Below, one piece after another: positions 1-5,363 of a DNA stretch of 5,363 bases (positions within the stretch are counted from its first letter, which is position 1; the number at the start of each line of letters is the position of its first letter). The notes beneath the pieces are model-generated. The model was not told where the DNA came from and did not search any database. It worked only from the letters and a program-made list of their open reading frames with translations. This stretch comes from Alcaligenaceae bacterium (lineage in GTDB: Bacteria; Pseudomonadota; Gammaproteobacteria; Burkholderiales; Burkholderiaceae_B). Made by a program: the position numbers and the translations under genes. Where the stretch lies: the NCBI GenBank assembly GCA_012512545.1, contig JAAZDZ010000566.1, positions 1-5,363 of the forward strand. Direction: 5' to 3'.

Positions 1-737
1 GCCACCACAATGTTCTCGAACTGTTCCACCGTCTGCAGGTCAGTGGTGGATTCCACCGAGAATTCGCGGTCCAGGGATTCGATGCGCCCGGCAGGAATCA
101 GGACATTCTGCTGACGCAGAGCGTTTTCAACGTCTTGAACAATCAGCCCATAGCCCGCCAGCTTGTGACGGTCCACATAAATGCGCATGGCCGGCAGACG
201 TTCGCCAAACACCCGCACTTCGGCCGCGCCGGGCAAAACCGACAGGCGGGTCTTGATATAGCGGTTGATGTAATCGGATGCCTGCATCTGCGACATGTCG
301 CCGGTCGTCACGCCGATATACACAATGGGGGTGGAGTCCGCCTCGACCTTGCTGATGACGGGCTCTTCGACTTCGTCCGGCAGGAAGCGGCGCGCCCGCG
401 AGACTTTATCGCGAACTTCTGCAGCCGCGGCATCCGGGTCGCAGGAAATATGGAATTTGACGTTGATATAACTGACTTCGCTGCGGCTGCGGGACGTCAT
501 GACGTCCACGCCCTCGATACCGGAAAGCTGATCTTCCAGCGGCTTGGTGACCTGGGATTCAATCACTTCGGGCGAAGCGCCCTTGTATTCGGTGCGCACC
601 GACACCACCGGCTCGTCGATGGCCGGGTACTCGCGCACGGTCAGCCTGTCATAAGAGATGAGGCCGATGAGAACAATGATGAGCGACAGCACCGTGGCAA
701 ACACCGGGCGTCGTATGCATATCTGTGGAAGCTGCAT
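1..737 (-). CDS. RND multidrug efflux transporter, inner-membrane permease (AcrB/HAE-1 type), N-terminal part only
   Basis: The reverse strand reads 245 codons from the ATG at 737 to the window edge without a stop. The protein begins MQLPQICIRRPVFATVLS, the cytoplasmic start plus first membrane helix (about residues 12-30) typical of hydrophobe/amphiphile-efflux RND pumps. A periplasmic porter region follows, with family hallmarks such as YKGASPEVIESQVTKPLE (about residues 52-69) and the stretch around DKVSRARRFLPDEVEEPVIS. Family members are usually about 1,020-1,050 residues, so roughly three quarters is missing. The proton-relay residues of the central helices lie outside the window and cannot be checked. 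The family exports drugs, dyes or solvents from the inner membrane and periplasm using the proton gradient, with an adaptor and an outer-membrane channel. The adaptor gene lies 30 bp upstream on the same strand, so the two form one operon. The closest named pump cannot be assigned and the substrate is unknown. Confidence 0.93.
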   Translation of the reverse strand, partial: MQLPQICIRRPVFATVLSLIIVLIGLISYDRLTVREYPAIDEPVVSVRTEYKGASPEVIESQVTKPLEDQLSGIEGVDVMTSRSRSEVSYINVKFHISCDPDAAAAEVRDKVSRARRFLPDEVEEPVISKVEADSTPIVYIGVTTGDMSQMQASDYINRYIKTRLSVLPGAAEVRVFGERLPAMRIYVDRHKLAGYGLIVQDVENALRQQNVLIPAGRIESLDREFSVESTTDLQTVEQFENIVV

Positions 738-752
738 GACTGCCTCGCTCCA
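738..752 (-). promoter_or_regulatory. Ribosome-binding site of the RND transporter gene
   Basis: On the minus strand the bases just before the ATG at 737 read GGAGCGAGGCAGTC. GAGG ends five bases from the start codon and a second GGAG lies five bases further upstream. This supports the ATG at 737 as the translation start and independent initiation of the second gene of the efflux operon. Confidence 0.6.
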
Positions 753-767
753 AAAAAGTGTGACGCC

Positions 768-1856
768 TTAAAAGCTGGAAGGTGGAACCACTTCGACTTC
801 GAGGCCGTCGCGCACTTTCTGCAGCCCCGAAACCACCACTTCGTCGCCTTCGATCAGCCCTTCGGTAATCTCTACGTGCGCATCGGCGCGCTGGCCGATC
901 CGCACCATAAGGCGCTCGACCACGCCTTCTCGAACGCGAAAGACATACTGCGCATCGCCCGAGGGCGCCAGCGCGGTTTCCGGCACCACCAGCCCCTGTG
1001 CTTCGGCCAGCTCCAGATGCACGCGCGCAAACAGGCCCGGGCGCAGAAGACCATCGGGATTCGGCACATTGGCCCGCAGCAGCAGCGAGCGCCCGCCGAC
1101 ATCCACCAGCGGGCTGATCGCCCCTACACTGCCTTCGCGCCCGGCGCCGGCCAGCGCATCAAAGGACACCTGCAACCGGGAGCCTTGCGTCACCGAGCCC
1201 AGAAAGAGTTCAGGGATGCGGAAATCCAGGTTGAGAGGGTCGATGGCTTCGATGGGCACGAGGTCGGTTCCCGGCCCCACGTAATCCCCCACGGACACGG
1301 TGCGCAGACCGGCCAGGCCATCGAAAGGCGCCTGAATAACGGTTTTTTCGAGCTCGGCTTCCGCCAGGGCCACGGCCGCCTGCTGCACAGCCAGGTTGCT
1401 GGCCGCTTCGTCGCGGGCCTGACTGCTTACAAAACCCTGTTTGCTGAGCTCAACGGCGCGCCGGTGCTGGCTGCCTGCCAGCCGGACGTTGGCGCGCGCC
1501 TGCTGCACGCGGGCTTTGGCCACGCTGTCGTCCAGCCGCACCAGCACCTGGCCTTTTTCAACCTGGCCGCCTTCGGCAAAATTGATTTCAGCGATACGGC
1601 CGCTGATTTCAGGCCGCAACATGACGGAATCGTGGGAGCGCAAGGTGCCCACCGCCGATACGGAACGTTCCAGCCGCACCTGCTTGACCGGAGCAACCAC
1701 AACTGTCACTTTGGCGGGCTCTGGGGCTTTGGTTTGCTGTGTCGCAGCGGTGGCCGTGACACCGGCCTCGCCACTGCGTTGCATCCACCAATGAGCGCCC
1801 CACGCTCCTAAGCCTATGCCCAGCACCAGTAATATCGCCGCCTTGGAAAACTTCAT
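768..1856 (-). CDS. RND efflux periplasmic adaptor subunit (membrane fusion protein, AcrA/HlyD family)
   Basis: This 362-residue protein is the adaptor that links an RND pump to an outer-membrane channel. The N terminus (about residues 5-24) is a hydrophobic segment without a lipobox cysteine, so it is probably anchored by an uncleaved helix or exported by a signal peptide rather than lipidated. A low-complexity Ala/Thr/Lys/Pro linker follows to about residue 50. The two halves of the lipoyl (barrel-sandwich) domain are at about 77-110 (SGRIAEINFAEGGQVEKGQ) and 172-203 (IQAPFDGLAGLRTVSVGDYV), flanking a short alpha-helical hairpin rich in Ala, Gln and Arg (about 111-170). A beta-barrel (about 207-285) and the membrane-proximal domain (about 288-357) complete the usual order. 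The length is slightly under the AcrA norm (about 390-400). No clear Shine-Dalgarno precedes the ATG at 1856. The RND gene follows after 30 bp; no outer-membrane factor or regulator gene is visible. Confidence 0.93.
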   Translation of the reverse strand: MKFSKAAILLVLGIGLGAWGAHWWMQRSGEAGVTATAATQQTKAPEPAKVTVVVAPVKQVRLERSVSAVGTLRSHDSVMLRPEISGRIAEINFAEGGQVEKGQVLVRLDDSVAKARVQQARANVRLAGSQHRRAVELSKQGFVSSQARDEAASNLAVQQAAVALAEAELEKTVIQAPFDGLAGLRTVSVGDYVGPGTDLVPIEAIDPLNLDFRIPELFLGSVTQGSRLQVSFDALAGAGREGSVGAISPLVDVGGRSLLLRANVPNPDGLLRPGLFARVHLELAEAQGLVVPETALAPSGDAQYVFRVREGVVERLMVRIGQRADAHVEITEGLIEGDEVVVSGLQKVRDGLEVEVVPPSSF

Positions 1857-1963
1857 TGATGTCGTGGTTGTGAGGTAAATGTTTCGTGGGACTTCGCCAC
1901 CCTGCCAGCGAAGCGCGCAATTTCTCTACGAAGCCATTGACTGTAGCACTGAACCTTTGCCAT
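1853..1963 (-). CDS. Possible 36-residue leader ORF overlapping the adaptor start
   Basis: On the minus strand an ATG at 1963 opens 36 codons that end in a TGA at 1855-1853. This stop shares bases with the adaptor ATG at 1856-1854, giving the ATGA overlap common in translationally coupled genes. The predicted peptide starts MAKVQCYSQW and is strongly basic (several Arg, Lys and His), with no membrane segment and no family I recognise. Its own ribosome-binding site is weak (GCGAG about six bases upstream). The adaptor gene has no clear Shine-Dalgarno of its own, so coupling would explain how it is translated. The alternative is chance: an open frame of this length is not rare at this GC content. 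Treated as a candidate only. Confidence 0.22.
   Translation of the reverse strand: MAKVQCYSQWLRREIARFAGRVAKSHETFTSQPRHQ
1892..1913. repeat. Short perfect hairpin in the presumed adaptor 5' leader
   Basis: CTTCGC at 1892-1897 and GCGAAG at 1908-1913 are perfect six-base inverted arms around a ten-base loop. In the minus-strand transcript this would form a small GC-rich hairpin about 35 bases before the adaptor ATG. No T-run follows, so it is not an intrinsic terminator. It might affect mRNA stability or translation, or have no function. Confidence 0.25.
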
Positions 1964-1965
1964 GC

Positions 1966-1980
1966 GTAACTCGCAATTAC
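1966..1980. repeat. Small inverted repeat, possible operator (GTAA-N7-TTAC)
   Basis: The plus strand reads GTAA, seven bases, then TTAC; the outer flanks (ATGC and ATAC) pair only partly. The dyad overlaps the candidate -10 box of the efflux operon, where a TetR- or MarR-type repressor of an RND pump would bind. The arms are short and could occur by chance, and no regulator gene is visible in the window. Confidence 0.2.
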
Positions 1981-2005
1981 ATACTTATTTCAGCGTGCTG
2001 CGCAA
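1976..2005 (-). promoter_or_regulatory. Weak candidate sigma70-type promoter for the efflux operon
   Basis: Reading the minus strand, TTGCGC (2005-2000) and TGTAAT (1981-1976) are separated by 18 bases. The -10 box matches TATAAT at five of six positions, but the -35 matches TTGACA at only three. The site lies in the relatively AT-rich part of the gap upstream of the adaptor gene. Transcription would begin near 1969. The assignment rests on hexamer similarity alone. Confidence 0.2.
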
Positions 2006-2032
2006 ATACGGCCATGGCGCGCCCGGTACGGT

Positions 2033-2491
2033 TCAAGCCTGATCGAGCGTGCGCACCCCCTGGTTGGCCAAGGCGTCTGCCCTTTCGTTGCCCGGATCGC
2101 CCGCATGGCCCCGTACCCAGCGCCATTCCACCTGATGCTGAGCGACCAGTTCATCGAGCTGCTGCCATAAGTCGGCGTTGCGAACGGGCTTTTTATCGGC
2201 CGTGCGCCAGCCGCGCCGCTTCCAGTTGGGAAGCCATTCTCCCATGCCTTTCTGAACGTACTGGGAATCCGTGTGCACCACCACGCTGCACGGGCGTTTC
2301 AAGGCTTTCAGAGCCTCGATCACGCCGGTAAGTTCCATGCGGTTATTGGTGGTCTGCGCCTCACCGCCAAACAACTCCTTTTCATGACGGCCGTGGCGCA
2401 GCAACGCCCCCCAGCCGCCTCGGCCAGGGTTGCCCTTGCAGGCGCCATCCGTCCAGATTTCCACGGTCTGGCCGCTTGTTTCACCACTCAC
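2033..2491 (-). CDS. rnhA: Ribonuclease HI
   Basis: RNase HI cuts the RNA strand of RNA-DNA hybrids in the cytoplasm (R-loops, primers). From the GTG at 2491 the protein is 152 residues, against 155 for E. coli RNase HI. The signature [13 protein letters not shown] opens the fold. The four acidic catalytic residues are all present: D15 ([10 protein letters not shown]), E53 (NNRMELTG), D75 (HTDSQYV) and D139 (ERADALAN), with the active-site histidine at H129 ([13 protein letters not shown]). The basic handle region ([14 protein letters not shown], 90-103) is also there. The frame stays open upstream into the methyltransferase gene, but the GTG at 2491 fits the family length and has a GGAG nine bases before it; the nearby ATG at 2496 gives only two codons before a stop. 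Only one base separates the gene from the methyltransferase stop, so the pair is probably cotranscribed and translationally coupled. Confidence 0.96.
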   Translation of the reverse strand: MSGETSGQTVEIWTDGACKGNPGRGGWGALLRHGRHEKELFGGEAQTTNNRMELTGVIEALKALKRPCSVVVHTDSQYVQKGMGEWLPNWKRRGWRTADKKPVRNADLWQQLDELVAQHQVEWRWVRGHAGDPGNERADALANQGVRTLDQA

Positions 2492-2504
2492 TTCATGTTT
2501 CTCC
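2492..2504 (-). promoter_or_regulatory. Ribosome-binding site deciding the rnhA GTG start
   Basis: The minus strand reads GGAG (2504-2501), nine spacer bases, then GTG at 2491. The same GGAG is only four bases from an ATG at 2496 that reads ATG AAG TGA and stops at once. The useful start is therefore the GTG, inside the end of the methyltransferase-rnhA junction. Confidence 0.6.
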
Positions 2505-3254
2505 GGAATTTTTATTGAACTGTCTGCCCGTTGCCACGGTCGCCCGGCGCCTGACCGGCTTGCGACGGCGCTTCCAGGCAGGCCCCACCATGGTCGGCCT
2601 GGCGACCCGCTTGACGGCCGACACCATATAGACAGCCCCGCAGATAGGCCACCAGCGGTCGCCTGCCTTTTCCATGAACGACCAGCGCTTGAGCCAGGCG
2701 TCGCTGAAGCACGGCATGGCATAGCAGCCAAAACGCCCGCGATCCATTTCAAACGACAAAAGCTTGAACCAATCTTTCAGGCGCGGCAAAGACACCTGCA
2801 GCGGTGCGGGCACCGGCACCAGAGGGTCCAGGCCCGGCAGGCGTTCTCGCGCGCCCCACAAGCTCCATGGGTTGAAGCCGGAAATGACCACCCGGCCTTC
2901 CGGCACAAGCACGCGGTCGATTTCGCGCAGCACCTGGTGGGGATCGGTCGCGCATTCCAGGCCATGGGGCAGAACGAGCAGATCGACGCTCTGGGTATTG
3001 AAAGGCAGGGATTCGGGCTCGGCCAGAACCAGCTGGCGACTCACGCCTTCCGCAGGTTCAAGGGTGGTGCAGACCTTGTGAGGAATGCGATTCGCCTGGA
3101 GAAAGTCCCAATGCGGCAGGCCGATTTGTATGGCATGATAGCCGAATACATTGGCGACCATGCCGCTGAACTGGGCCTGCTCCCACTGCGCCACATAACG
3201 GCCCTGTGGCGTGTCCAGCCACTCTTCAAGCTCCAGTATCAATGGTTGCTCCAC
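2493..3254 (-). CDS. Class I SAM-dependent methyltransferase, YafS-like (substrate unknown)
   Basis: This 253-residue protein sits between gloB and rnhA, exactly where E. coli carries yafS. Its core carries Methyltransf_11-type features: an acidic strand end and LPF motif at about 78-85 (AEPESLPF), the [10 protein letters not shown] strand (91-100), [20 protein letters not shown] (104-123, the helix and strand after the SAM site) and the GFNPWSLWG motif (126-134) that I associate with this family. The usual glycine-rich SAM motif I near the N terminus is not recognisable; the corresponding region reads around [10 protein letters not shown]. The C terminus (about 217-240) is very basic, with [10 protein letters not shown], and probably disordered. 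The GTG at 3254 is chosen because GAGG lies six bases upstream; the ATG at 3259 is in another frame and stops after six codons. The substrate is not known. It is likely cotranscribed with rnhA and diverges from gloB. Confidence 0.85.
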   Translation of the reverse strand: MEQPLILELEEWLDTPQGRYVAQWEQAQFSGMVANVFGYHAIQIGLPHWDFLQANRIPHKVCTTLEPAEGVSRQLVLAEPESLPFNTQSVDLLVLPHGLECATDPHQVLREIDRVLVPEGRVVISGFNPWSLWGARERLPGLDPLVPVPAPLQVSLPRLKDWFKLLSFEMDRGRFGCYAMPCFSDAWLKRWSFMEKAGDRWWPICGAVYMVSAVKRVARPTMVGPAWKRRRKPVRRRATVATGRQFNKNSGET

Positions 3255-3264
3255 CCCATTCCTC
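3255..3264 (-). promoter_or_regulatory. Ribosome-binding site deciding the methyltransferase GTG start
   Basis: The minus strand reads GCGAGGAATGGG immediately before the GTG at 3254, placing GAGG (3264-3261) six bases from the start. No other in-frame start with a comparable site lies upstream, which supports the GTG. Confidence 0.55.
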
Positions 3265-3274
3265 GCTTTTTTCC

Positions 3275-4060
3275 ATGGTAAACAGCCAGCTTATTCCCCT
3301 GCCCGCACTCTCTGACAACTATATCTGGTTGCTGCGCAAAAACAGCGACGCCATTGTGGTCGACCCGGGCGAAGCTTCGGGGGTCGTACAGTACCTCGAA
3401 CAGCACGGCCTGAACCTGCGTGCCATTTTACTGACACACCACCATGGCGATCACGTAGGCGGTGCACTCGAACTTCACGAACGCAGCAATGCCCCCGTTT
3501 ATGGCCCGGCCAACGAACGCCTGCCTGTCTGCCATCACCGCCTGTCCGAAGGCGATACGGTACAATTGCGCGACCTCGGCTTCTCCATGACCGTGCTGGA
3601 TGTCCCTGGCCATACCGCCGGGCACATTGCCTATCATGGCCGCCCCGATGGCAGCGCGCCCCTGCTTTTTTGCGGAGACACGCTGTTTGCCGCCGGTTGC
3701 GGGCGCCTGTTCGAAGGTTCGCCTGAACAGATGCTTGAATCCCTGGGCAAGTTCGCAAGCTTGCCAGAAGATACGTTGGTGTGCTGCGCGCACGAATATA
3801 CCTTGTCCAACCTTCGCTGGGCCATGCAGGTAGAACCCGGCAACGCGACACTGCAGGAACGCTGGGACACGGCCACCCGCTTACGGGAACAAGGGCAGCC
3901 TACTCTGCCCTCTACCCTCGCACTGGAAATGGCCTCCAACCCATTCCTGCGCACCGGGGTCGCGGCGGTGGCAGAAAGCGCGGCGCGTCATGCGGGCCAC
4001 GAACTCGCCTCGGAAGTCGAAATCTTTGCTGGCTTGCGTGAATGGAAGAACAACTTTTAA
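3275..4060 (+). CDS. gloB: Hydroxyacylglutathione hydrolase (glyoxalase II)
   Basis: GloB hydrolyses S-D-lactoylglutathione to D-lactate and glutathione, the last step of glutathione-dependent methylglyoxal detoxification in the cytoplasm. From the ATG at 3275 the protein is 261 residues, close to the usual 250-260. The metallo-beta-lactamase core is complete: THHHGDH at 54-60 (metal ligands H55, H57, D59, H60), PGHTAGH at 111-117 (H113), CGDTLF at 133-138 (D135, bridging) and CAHEYT at 171-176 (H173). The C-terminal substrate-binding part has NPFLR (222-226) and the terminal EWKNNF with its conserved lysine. The frame is open further upstream, but only from 3275 does the protein begin like known GloB (IPLPALSDNYIWLL). 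No Shine-Dalgarno is visible before this ATG, only pyrimidine-rich sequence. The divergent methyltransferase starts 20 bp away, and mltD follows after 10 bp. Confidence 0.96.
   Translation: MVNSQLIPLPALSDNYIWLLRKNSDAIVVDPGEASGVVQYLEQHGLNLRAILLTHHHGDHVGGALELHERSNAPVYGPANERLPVCHHRLSEGDTVQLRDLGFSMTVLDVPGHTAGHIAYHGRPDGSAPLLFCGDTLFAAGCGRLFEGSPEQMLESLGKFASLPEDTLVCCAHEYTLSNLRWAMQVEPGNATLQERWDTATRLREQGQPTLPSTLALEMASNPFLRTGVAAVAESAARHAGHELASEVEIFAGLREWKNNF
3290..3318 (-). promoter_or_regulatory. Candidate sigma70 promoter for the methyltransferase-rnhA operon, inside gloB
   Basis: On the minus strand TTGTCA (3318-3313, five of six matches to TTGACA) and AATAAG (3295-3290, four of six matches to TATAAT) are exactly 17 bases apart. 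Transcription would begin near 3283, giving a leader of about 28 bases that contains the ribosome-binding site at 3264-3261. The promoter would lie within codons 6-15 of the divergent gloB gene. The spacing and position are right, but the -10 match is modest. Confidence 0.35.
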
Positions 4061-4074
4061 TGAATCACCCATGA
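4060..4074 (+). other. Four-codon mini-ORF bridging gloB and mltD
   Basis: ATG AAT CAC CCA TGA overlaps the gloB stop at one end (TAATG, sharing base 4060) and the mltD start at the other (ATGA, 4071-4074). The mltD ATG has no clear Shine-Dalgarno, so a ribosome ending gloB could reinitiate here and be passed on to mltD. This is a reading of the sequence, not evidence of translation; the encoded MNHP would have no function of its own. Confidence 0.25.
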
Positions 4075-5363
4075 ATTGTCTGCGGCTATTCGTACTGTTG
4101 ATGGCAGCGGTGCTGGCGGGTTGCGCCACGCACCCTGACCGCGCTGCCAATGCGGCGCGGCAGCTTGCCGCCTCCGACACTTCCAGTACGATCGACCTCA
4201 CCCGGCCCGCTGACGATATCTGGGAACGCATCCGGCTCGGCTTTGCCGTACCCAATCTCGACACCGATCTTGTCGATCACTGGACGCAATACTATGCGGC
4301 CCGGCCCGAATCGCTGCTCATCATGAGCCAGCGCGCCCGCAAATACCTGTATCACATCGTTGACGAACTCGAACGCCGGGGAATGCCCACCGAACTGGCC
4401 CTGCTGCCCTTTGTGGAAAGCGCCTTCAACCCGACGGCACTGTCGCGTTCCCAGGCTTCCGGCCTCTGGCAATTCATACCCAGCACAGGCAAGCACTACA
4501 AGCTCGAACAGGACTGGTGGCGCGACATGCGCCGCGACCTCATCGCCTCGACCAGCGCCGCGCTCGATTACCTCAGCTATCTGTACGAATTCCAGGGTGA
4601 CTGGTATCTGGCCCTGGCATCCTATAACTGGGGCGATGGCTCTGTGCGGCGCGCCCTGGAGCGCAACAGCCGCGAGGGCCTGGAGCTCGACTACCGCGCC
4701 CTGAAAATGCCGGAAGAAACGCGTAATTACGTGCCCAAGCTGCAGGCATTCAAGAACATCATCGCCGAACCCCAGAAATACGGCATCACGCTGCCCCCCA
4801 TCAATAACACGCCTTATTTCACCACCGTCAAAAAGAAAGAAAACATCGACGTCAACGTTGCCGCGCAATTGGCGGAAATCACTCTTGATGAGTTCCGCGA
4901 GCTGAATCCGTCGCACAACCGCCCCATCATCAAGGTTGACGACGAAGCCGAGATTCTGCTGCCTGCCGACAAGGCCGACATCTTCATGGCCAACCTGAAG
5001 GCTTACCAGGGGCGGCTCAGTTCCTGGAGCACCTACCGCAGCAAAAAGGGCGAATCCTACACCGCCATCGCCCGCAAGTTCGGCATGCCGGTCGAGCAGC
5101 TGCGCAGCGTCAATGGCCTGAACCGCCGCCAGGCTGCAGCACGCTCCGAGGCCACCTTGCTGGTCGCCGCGGCAAACGATGCCCCCGCCGATGCAACGCA
5201 GGTCGTTGCCGCGACAGCGCAGGCAGCCACGCCCGCACAAACCCAATCGCAAAGCGGCGGAATCCGCAGGGTATCGCTTGAAACCGGCAGCCGCGCTTCC
5301 GGCGCGTCAACGCAGGCAGATGCCGCCGCTGATATACAAGTGTTGCGCCGCAGCCCTCAGGCC
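4071..5363 (+). CDS. mltD: Membrane-bound lytic murein transglycosylase D, LysM-containing lipoprotein (3' end missing)
   Basis: MltD cleaves the glycan strands of peptidoglycan in the periplasm, leaving 1,6-anhydro-muramyl ends. The frame runs 431 codons from the ATG at 4071 to the window edge without a stop. Residues 1-18 are a lipoprotein signal peptide with lipobox LAGC, so C18 would be lipidated. The SLT domain (about 85-225) has the catalytic glutamate E116 in LLPFVESAFNP, then ASGLWQFIPSTGKHY (129-143), ALASYNWGDGSVRRAL (181-196) and ETRNYVPKL (216-224), all typical of the MltD branch. Two LysM-like peptidoglycan-binding repeats follow, a divergent one at about 249-298 and a clearer one at about 320-365, then an Ala/Gln/Thr-rich linker (about 367-395). 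A further LysM may lie beyond the edge. It is 10 bp after gloB, the same pairing as in E. coli, and is probably cotranscribed with it. Confidence 0.95.
   Translation, partial: MNCLRLFVLLMAAVLAGCATHPDRAANAARQLAASDTSSTIDLTRPADDIWERIRLGFAVPNLDTDLVDHWTQYYAARPESLLIMSQRARKYLYHIVDELERRGMPTELALLPFVESAFNPTALSRSQASGLWQFIPSTGKHYKLEQDWWRDMRRDLIASTSAALDYLSYLYEFQGDWYLALASYNWGDGSVRRALERNSREGLELDYRALKMPEETRNYVPKLQAFKNIIAEPQKYGITLPPINNTPYFTTVKKKENIDVNVAAQLAEITLDEFRELNPSHNRPIIKVDDEAEILLPADKADIFMANLKAYQGRLSSWSTYRSKKGESYTAIARKFGMPVEQLRSVNGLNRRQAAARSEATLLVAAANDAPADATQVVAATAQAATPAQTQSQSGGIRRVSLETGSRASGASTQADAAADIQVLRRSPQA

Larger units (their letters stand above)
1857..2032. other. Intergenic region between rnhA and the efflux operon (176 bp)
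   Basis: This is the longest stretch without a well-supported gene. It is less GC-rich around 1965-2010 than the flanking genes, as expected for a promoter. It holds a weak promoter-like pair, an imperfect inverted repeat overlapping it, a short hairpin nearer the adaptor gene, and a small overlapping ORF, all listed separately. No stem followed by a T-run is present downstream of the rnhA stop, so transcription from rnhA could continue into the efflux operon. Confidence 0.6.

Noticed and set aside
135..1811. Long plus-strand open frame of 558 codons across both efflux genes
   Set aside because: It is antisense to the adaptor and RND genes, both strongly supported by family motifs. Its composition (many His, Arg, Gly, Ala) is typical of the mirror frame of GC-rich genes, and it matches no family I know.
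1977..2015. Twelve-residue minus-strand ORF (MAVFAQHAEISM) just after rnhA
   Set aside because: It has no ribosome-binding site and overlaps the candidate promoter elements; its length is easily explained by chance.
2011..2032. GC-rich palindromic sequence (GGCGCGCC) just after the rnhA stop as a terminator
   Set aside because: It is a self-complementary 8-mer with no loop and no following T-run, so it cannot act as a normal intrinsic terminator.
1879..2331. Plus-strand open frame of 150 codons across the intergenic gap and rnhA
   Set aside because: Two thirds lie antisense to rnhA, the composition is Pro/Arg/Cys-rich, and no ribosome-binding site or family signature is visible.
2492..2752. 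Upstream extension of rnhA to 2752
   Set aside because: The extra 87 codons lie within the methyltransferase gene in another frame. RNase HI of 152 residues from 2491 fits the family and has a good ribosome-binding site.
3206..3274. Upstream extension of gloB to a GTG at 3206 or an ATG at 3242
   Set aside because: The extra residues would overlap the methyltransferase gene and do not resemble GloB N termini, which begin about where the ATG at 3275 starts. Neither upstream codon has a Shine-Dalgarno.
4086..5252. Long minus-strand open frame of 388 codons opposite mltD
   Set aside because: The plus strand encodes a complete SLT domain and LysM repeats here. The reverse frame is a GC-bias shadow without recognisable domains.

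Overview
The window looks like chromosomal DNA from a GC-rich proteobacterium, most likely a betaproteobacterium of the order Burkholderiales, perhaps Alcaligenaceae (Bordetella/Achromobacter/Pusillimonas type). This rests on protein character, codon use rich in G/C at third positions, and gene order. It is an inference; no rRNA or other taxonomic marker is present.

Layout. Positions 1-1856 (minus strand) hold a two-gene tripartite-efflux operon. The periplasmic adaptor gene (768-1856) comes first in transcription, followed 30 bp later by the 5' third or so of an RND inner-membrane transporter gene, which runs off the left edge. Positions 1857-2032 form a 176-bp non-coding stretch, the longest in the window. 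It holds weak promoter-like and operator-like elements and a 36-codon ORF whose stop overlaps the adaptor start. Positions 2033-3254 (minus strand) hold rnhA (RNase HI) preceded by a YafS-like SAM methyltransferase gene, separated by one base. Both use GTG starts with good ribosome-binding sites. Positions 3275-5363 (plus strand) hold gloB (glyoxalase II) and, 10 bp later, mltD (lipoprotein lytic transglycosylase with LysM repeats), which runs off the right edge.

The block mltD-gloB-methyltransferase-rnhA is the conserved neighbourhood known from E. coli (mltD-gloB-yafS-rnhA-dnaQ). Here dnaQ is not next to rnhA; the efflux operon occupies that side. The genes do not form one pathway: GloB finishes methylglyoxal detoxification, RNase HI removes RNA-DNA hybrids, MltD cleaves peptidoglycan, and the pump exports unknown compounds. 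The gloB and methyltransferase starts are only 20 bp apart and divergent, so their control signals must lie inside each other's coding regions.

I see no tRNA, rRNA, CRISPR, insertion sequence or clear intrinsic terminator. The window is mostly ordinary core genome. The points worth a second look are the gene junctions (mini-ORFs overlapping start and stop codons) and the unusual neighbour of rnhA. I found no convincing new biological system.
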